Assembly (NCBI GenBank): GCA_947650285.1
Contig: CANTFL010001299.1
Span: forward strand, 62,001-126,000
DNA from: Hyaloperonospora brassicae
Lineage: Eukaryota; Oomycota; Peronosporomycetes; Peronosporales; Peronosporaceae
Direction of reading: 5' to 3'
DNA: 64,000 nt
Part shown: positions 58,498-64,000 of the stretch, piece by piece
Position numbering within the stretch: position 1 is the first letter of the stretch
Layout: every line of letters begins with the position of its first letter
Position numbers and translations under genes: made by a program
Notes under the pieces: generated by a model
Seen by the model: only the letters and a program-made list of their open reading frames with translations
What the model was told of the DNA's origin: nothing
Databases searched by the model: none

Positions 58498-59457
58498 TCT
58501 GGTTATAAGTCCACTCTCAACCAAGTTGACCGAGTGGCTGCCCTAACTGGACCCCGACTGAAGCATATCCGCTCGGAGCCCCCAAGGTCGACACACACCA
58601 AGACCGACATCTAACTCCATCGCCACGTCCTCCAAAGAGTGATACCCGCCAAGCCGACGGGTACACAAGGTAAAATTAAGATCCAAGCGAAATAGGAGTA
58701 CCCCCTCCTCAAGTCGGCAGTTCGGCACAGTGGGCGGTTTGGAGTCACGCCAATCAATTTTGGCGACCCACTCCACCACAGTCACACGTCAAGGAAAAAG
58801 GACACCGCAATATTTAGACAATCAAATGTGCATGCTTCAATTATGTTAAGCAGCACACAAAGGGGACGATTACCTGTGCATTGGTTCAAGTTCGTTGATC
58901 GACCAAAATGCTTGTAAAAACGATATAATTGTTATATTCATAATACATCCTATTATATCTGGTGTGTCACTATGTCCTTCATTCCTGTCTTCTTCCTTGA
59001 TTAGTAATTTAACCGTTTCGGTGATTAAAAATTTACTAGATAGACCGGTGCTTCCCAGAAGGTAGTGGTGCTCCAAATGGCTCGCTGCAGCAATATATCA
59101 TACTGCGAAGATATTATATATTGTATATAAGAAGAAAAATGCTCCTGATGATTGAAAAAAAAGTGCCTCAATTAATAACGAAAAAATGCCCCACGTCCAA
59201 GTATACTCAAATTAATGTAATACGCATAGAACTACAAGTTCTTAATTTTCGTTTTCTCAGTACGGCCGTGACCGGACATCGCCCTGTTCGGGACGCGTTG
59301 AGAGGGTTCTACCGCGGGCTTGCTGCGCTTGCAGCCACCATTTGCAGGCGTAGACGAGAGTTTAGGTACGTAAACGCGTCTTCATATCATCGGTCGCGGC
59401 CCAAAACACAGTCGATTGGTGCCATTGTTGTTGACATTAATGTTCGGGAAGAGATAA
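58498..59457. other. Intergenic, nothing firm
   Basis: A minus-strand frame at 58543-58785 (VVEWVAKIDWRDSKPP in its N-terminal part) is open but unassigned. Together with the tandem repeats it may be part of a retroelement that I cannot delimit. Confidence 0.4.
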
Positions 59458-60384
59458 CCCCCCAGGTTTTCGTCAATTATCCCCCAGGTTTTTGTTAATT
59501 ATCCCCCACCCTATATATTACCGTAAATTTCGTACCTTCAATGTTTATGCTTGCCACGGCTTGAGCCCCCTTTTGAATGAACAAGACCGTTGATTTGAGT
59601 TAGTTTCATCACTGCATCCGTGAGTGTAAAAGTATTCGACAATAACCTTGTTCATAGTGGTCTTCAACGACTAAGCAGATGTTTCCATCCAAACCGCGTT
59701 CGTGCTGCAAACGACGGAGATTGTAGTGCTCAGTGAGTTATCCTTGATGCTGGTGATCATTGCTGTCCTGTTGATAGGCTTGGACTAGTCACTTGACTGT
59801 ATTGTTCACAACGACGAAGAGGATTGGGCATCACTGCGGTCGATCTCTTTCTGAATCAAAACAACGTCAATTGTAGTGCCCAGCGGATGAAGACTGCCGA
59901 TTCGGGGAAACCCTTTCGAGAAATCTCAGTTTGGCTCTTGCCAGACGCCACGTCGAGCCACTACCATCATCAAATTACACGTTAGTCTGATTAGTCTATT
60001 GAACAGGTAGTACGACGATTGATGTACCTCTTGATAAACCTCTGCGGCTAGCTTGAAGTCAATTTTGAATATAGTCCTGTTGGATACCTTTGTCGCAGTT
60101 CCCATGCAGGTTAATTGCTACAAGCCCAAACTTTTCCAGAATAGCTCGTATAAAGCCTCATTTGACCGAGCCATTACTCGGTTAAATAAAGTAGCTAAAT
60201 TACCACACATCGCCGACTAACGGCATGCATAGATTGTTCAGATTTAGTATTTCTTCATTTGTATATGATGTTGTAAATTACGTTTGAGACCGGTAATATT
60301 CTCGATTCTTCTAATCGGAAGGCGTAAATCAAGTTAATTACGGTAATGTATAGGGTGGGGGTGGTTAACGAAAACCTGGGGGGG
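59458..60384. mobile_element. Non-autonomous DNA-transposon-like element with inverted ends
   Basis: The left end (59458-59526) and right end (60338-60384) are imperfect inverted repeats: CCCCCAGGTTTTYGTTAA, then CCCCCACCCTATA, then ATTACCGTAA. The left end carries a 22-bp tandem duplication of its outer part. The 0.93-kb element has no coding frame, so it would be a MITE-like derivative. The superfamily and target duplication are unclear. Confidence 0.6.
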
Positions 60385-60403
60385 TGCTTAAGGTTTCCCT
60401 AAT

Positions 60404-60575
60404 GTTATTGCTTTTGTTATTATTGTTGCTATTGTTGATGCTGCAACTGCTGTATCTGCAACTGATGTTGTTGTAGGTGCTGCGGTTGCTGTGCTTGTTG
60501 CTCATTTGATGGTGCTACTACTGTTTCTACTACTGCTGCTGTTGAAGGTGCTTCGATTGCTGTAAATGTTGTTCT
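60404..60575. repeat. Degenerate CTG/GTT trinucleotide-rich stretch
   Basis: Interspersed GTT, GCT and CTG triplets run for about 170 bp (for example TTGTTATTATTGTTGCTATT). No gene is associated with it. Confidence 0.65.
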
Positions 60576-61587
60576 ACTTGTAGGATCGACTTTTTTTCAT
60601 GATTATCAGGTCAGAAACTGTAAAGCGGTTAAATAATATCAATAGACGCCAATTAATCTATTCTTTCTGATTAGCTGCTATTGATGACTTCATTGTTTGC
60701 AAACTTCTCCGACTACATGGATGTTTCGAAAGAAAATGTACGATAATGCCTTAATGGTAATCGTCGAAGTTATTTGTCACTCAAGTGAGCGACAACGTCG
60801 TAAACTATTTTGTGTCCTGATTCACTTAAGCATACTAGGACGTGGGGCGTTTATTTATTTTCGTTAGTGGAGTGGAGTGGTGATCGCTCTTAGGGTTTAA
60901 GGTCGATCCTAACTCTCCACTGGCGCCCGGACGACCAACTAACGGAGGAAGTACTCCGATTCTGTGTTCTTGATTGCCTTCCTCACCTTGTGTACCAGTC
61001 GGCGGGGAGGATAGCACTTTTCCAGGTGAACTTGTGTCAATGGAAAGCTTGAACGTGTTTGCGATGGGGTCGAGGTTCGAAATCGGTGTGTAAATTTTCA
61101 CACCACGATCGGGGTTGGTGTGGTTGCGTGGAATTCGTCACTCGATCACTCTTATTCTTGCGGGGTGCTCGATATGAGTCACCCTGATCTGTAACCGATC
61201 GCCTTGTCCAAATGTAGACCTTGATTCGCGAGCCTCCTGACCACTTGAGCCGTCTCGCGATCTTAGATCCTCAACCACAACAGGTTTACTGGGTCCAGTC
61301 GCAGTTGGGGTGTTGTTTGAGAGATCTTAATCCCTGGCCAAACAACCTAAGGATATCACTTGAATAAAGTATGTAAACCTTTTCTTGACGTCGGGTGGCT
61401 AATGATCCACCCGGACGAGAAGTCGACACGTGTACTTTGAAGCAAATTAAACTCTGTTTAATTTTAACCAATCAAACTCAACAATCCTATCCCTATCAGC
61501 ATGAGTTGGACATCGTTTGCCACACGTTGCCCTCTCTAGACGGTAACGATCTTGTACTTGCGTGGCCCACACCTGATATACTTGTCT
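60576..61587. other. Probable old retroelement debris
   Basis: A possible primer-binding-like TGGCGCCCGGACG lies at 60921 after CTCTCCAC. A minus-strand frame at 60835-61101 is open (KIYTPISNLDPIANTFKL). The strands disagree and no LTR was found, so no element is called. Confidence 0.3.
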
Positions 61588-61804
61588 GATCGCGATCACA
61601 TACCTGATCACTGATCACGACTTCGATCACTTCCTGTTCGTGACCGCCTTGTTGATAGCGGATCACATGGTGTGCTCCACACCAACTTGATCGCGATCGC
61701 ATACCTGATCACTGATTACGATCGCGATCACAAATCTCGATCTCGATCGCCTCCTTGATCGCGATTGCCTTGCTGATCGCGGTTCCCTTCTTGATCGACT
61801 GATC
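61588..61804. repeat. Dense cluster of GATC sites and TGATCGCGATCA palindromes
   Basis: Seventeen GATC tetramers occur in 217 bp, often as TGATCGCGATCA or TGATCACTGATCA. Fewer than one would be expected by chance. No unit length is constant, so this is a motif cluster and not a simple tandem array. No function can be assigned. Confidence 0.75.
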
Positions 61805-64000
61805 GCCAACATCACCTTCTGCCTTATACCTTAAACCAAGATCGTAGATACCAACCTGCCCGATCTGATATCCATTTTAGTCTGACTGTCCAATGGACGC
61901 GATCTGACCAGATGTTGTACCGGGCAGCCAACCGTTTACTGGCTCGGACACAACAAGAATTCGATCAGTTTCCCTACAGCGAATTTTTATAGTCGCTTTA
62001 CCACATTAATATCTAAGGTATCTTGTATTTTCCAATTACGTGAAGCATTTTTTAATTCCGTGATTAAACGGAAATTTTGTTTATATTTTATCATACATAA
62101 CTGACGTCATCATTCTTACAGCGAAATTCTGTAAGATTGGTATTCTTTGATTCGCTATCTGTAAAAGGATCACCTCAATTCCTCTGCTTTTTCTCAATCG
62201 ATATTTCATGTTCTCATCATCTGCTTCTTTTACCGTCGAGGATGAATTCGGCGCGACGTGAGCGACATTTACAGTCACTTCGGCTTAATTAATCACAATC
62301 CGTTCATAAATTAAATACAAACGCTAAAACCTTGATGGGACTCAGATTGCGCCATCGTATACGTCATAAATTTCTTTAGCTTATATCTAGTCGAATAGAT
62401 CAATGTATAGTTGAAAGCAAGTGATTATATTTACAGCTATTACTTCAAGCAATTTTGGCATCTACGCAGCAACAACAAATTTCTACCTGACATAAACGGT
62501 GAACCAGATGTACTTTACCACCAGTTTTGCTAGTATTTTTTTGAAAAGAACATTGTAACCTTTTTTTGGCAGTAATAATTGAACTAGTTAGTGGTAAACG
62601 CCATTATACTATTCAGTTTAATCATGCGTCACTCGTAGGCAAGACTCGCAATGACACACGTTAAAAATATTTTGGTGGAAGAGGGCATAGACAAAAACAT
62701 TCGTGGCTGATCATTCCGTATTTGATCCTTTGACGAGCTCAATGATTGTTGTTGTTATTAATGACACTCGAACGTACTTGCAAGCTGCAAACCCTTACGT
62801 GTTTGGGACGTCCTAACGCGACAAGTCACATTCACATATCTCTTTGCACATCACAAGATAACTGGTGAGGGCTTGATTAACTTTATGATTACCCACACGC
62901 CACCAAATGTATTATTGAATTTTAATAGGTTAGCAGGCACAAATTAATCTCTCTTATGAACAAAAGTTTCTTCCAGTCGTCGATCATTGCCAAGGCCAGA
63001 ACACATTCAGCTGTCGTTTCAGACGTTTTTCGATTACATCCGGGCCATCGAAAGCGTGTAATAGTAAAGACGGTCATCGCAAGCAAGAATTTATATATGA
63101 AACTTTTCTTCCTATCGATAACGTTTTTCTACCTTGATGTATCTTTCTACTTGCTGCAGACCAGACTAAGCTTACTTCGTAGTCCAATAAAGTCGATACG
63201 TAAAAATCATAATCATCAGCACACTGGTGCTTATCAAATATTGATGCATTGCTTATTTGAAGAATAAATCTAGGGCAATGTGTTCTCAATAGCATGAAAG
63301 AGGAAAGAAGAAGACATTACCGCTTGATGGTGGAGGACCTACCCGGAAAGTTTATGTCGCCAAAATAAAAACATTGACGACTTTGTGTAGCCTTTGTTTA
63401 AACCAAAGTATGATAACATAAATCCATCACTACTTGTAAAAAGTAGAAGCCCATATATAATAAAGCATTATTCGCATCAATGGTTCATTATCCAGGTTTT
63501 TGTGTATATAAGTAATATGTACAAATGCATAATGAATGATAATGATTAAATGGTTATACAAAATTTACTTTAGCTAATTTGATTACCAATGACTCTTCTG
63601 AATACAAAAATCGCAAAATGTGGCCCGCACCGTACTATACTATGTTATAATACGGCCAATTATAGATCATAAACTCCGTACATCACTTTATAATAGCTGT
63701 GTCAAGTGTCTCAGACAGTATTGATTTTTTATAATATTTTCTTGATACATTCAACAAATCTCTCGACCTTCTTAATTTCATCGCCCCTTTGTGCTGGTGA
63801 TTATTTACTCAAGTCTGCAGATAGCCCAATATGGTTGCATTTATATTAGGGATTCATTTGTTATGGCCTATCGGTCTTCGCCCCGATCTTATATATAGTA
63901 GGGCGTACGGTGCATCTTGTCTCACTCATAGAATGAATGAATAGCCAACATATACACCTGTTTACGATAGGCTTATATAGCTTGCTCTCGCGCATAAAGC
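61805..64000. other. AT-rich intergenic sequence, nothing recognised
   Basis: Only short open frames without domain signal up to the window end. Confidence 0.5.

Noticed and set aside
60921..60936. TGGCGCCCGGACGACC as a retroelement primer-binding site
   Set aside because: No LTR edge pair or plus-strand gag follows, and the local open frame is on the other strand.
1..64000. CRISPR arrays, tRNA or rRNA genes
   Set aside because: No regularly spaced short repeats with unique spacers, and no tRNA T-arm with a matching cloverleaf, were found on reading.

Overview
The window looks like a piece of an oomycete genome (Phytophthora or downy-mildew type). The supporting signs are a START-like/FYVE-like fusion protein, a Crypton tyrosine recombinase, abundant decayed Ty3/gypsy and Ty1/copia elements, very short spliceosomal introns (41, 103 and 132 bp) and tight gene spacing in the gene-bearing part. 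No bacterial operons, CRISPR arrays or recognisable tRNA or rRNA genes were seen. The genus cannot be fixed from this sequence alone.

Layout. 1-9450: a minus-strand Ty3/gypsy element whose pol was split by a young Ty1/copia element (1889-5728; 254-bp LTRs differing at one base; CACCT target duplication). The copia element has one open 1092-codon frame with gag, protease, RT and RNase H but no integrase. 9450-13858: a second, strongly decayed minus-strand gypsy fragment plus minor repeats. 13859-21760: a decayed plus-strand gypsy element with both LTRs. 22642-23940: a START-like/FYVE-like gene (minus). 24-36 kb: AT-rich sequence with transposon debris, namely an inverted pair of nearly identical LTR copies around a possible hAT remnant, a Mutator-like remnant and a solo gypsy LTR. 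36453-38594: a broken Crypton on the minus strand.

Gene island, 39.4-52.4 kb: MCM9 helicase (minus, three exons, apparent 1-nt shift in a G run near the C-terminus), an SLC1-type symporter (plus), a small single-pass acidic membrane protein (plus), a five-zinc-knuckle ZCCHC9-like protein (minus), and an MPPED-type metallophosphoesterase with a long C-terminal extension (plus). The last two are divergently arranged 196 bp apart. The products belong to unrelated processes (recombination, transport, RNA binding, phosphodiester hydrolysis), so no shared pathway is implied.

52.4-64 kb: AT-rich sequence without a supportable gene. It holds a 59-bp minisatellite, a 33-bp triplicate, a DNA-transposon-like element with inverted ends, a CTG/GTT-rich stretch and a dense cluster of GATC sites. 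The window fits the gene-island and repeat-sea organisation known from oomycete genomes. The most unusual items are the recent integrase-less copia element, the altered substrate and cation motifs of the SLC1 protein, the paired Cys/His motifs on the metallophosphoesterase, the frame-cycling minisatellite, and the Crypton that keeps all its catalytic residues despite being broken.
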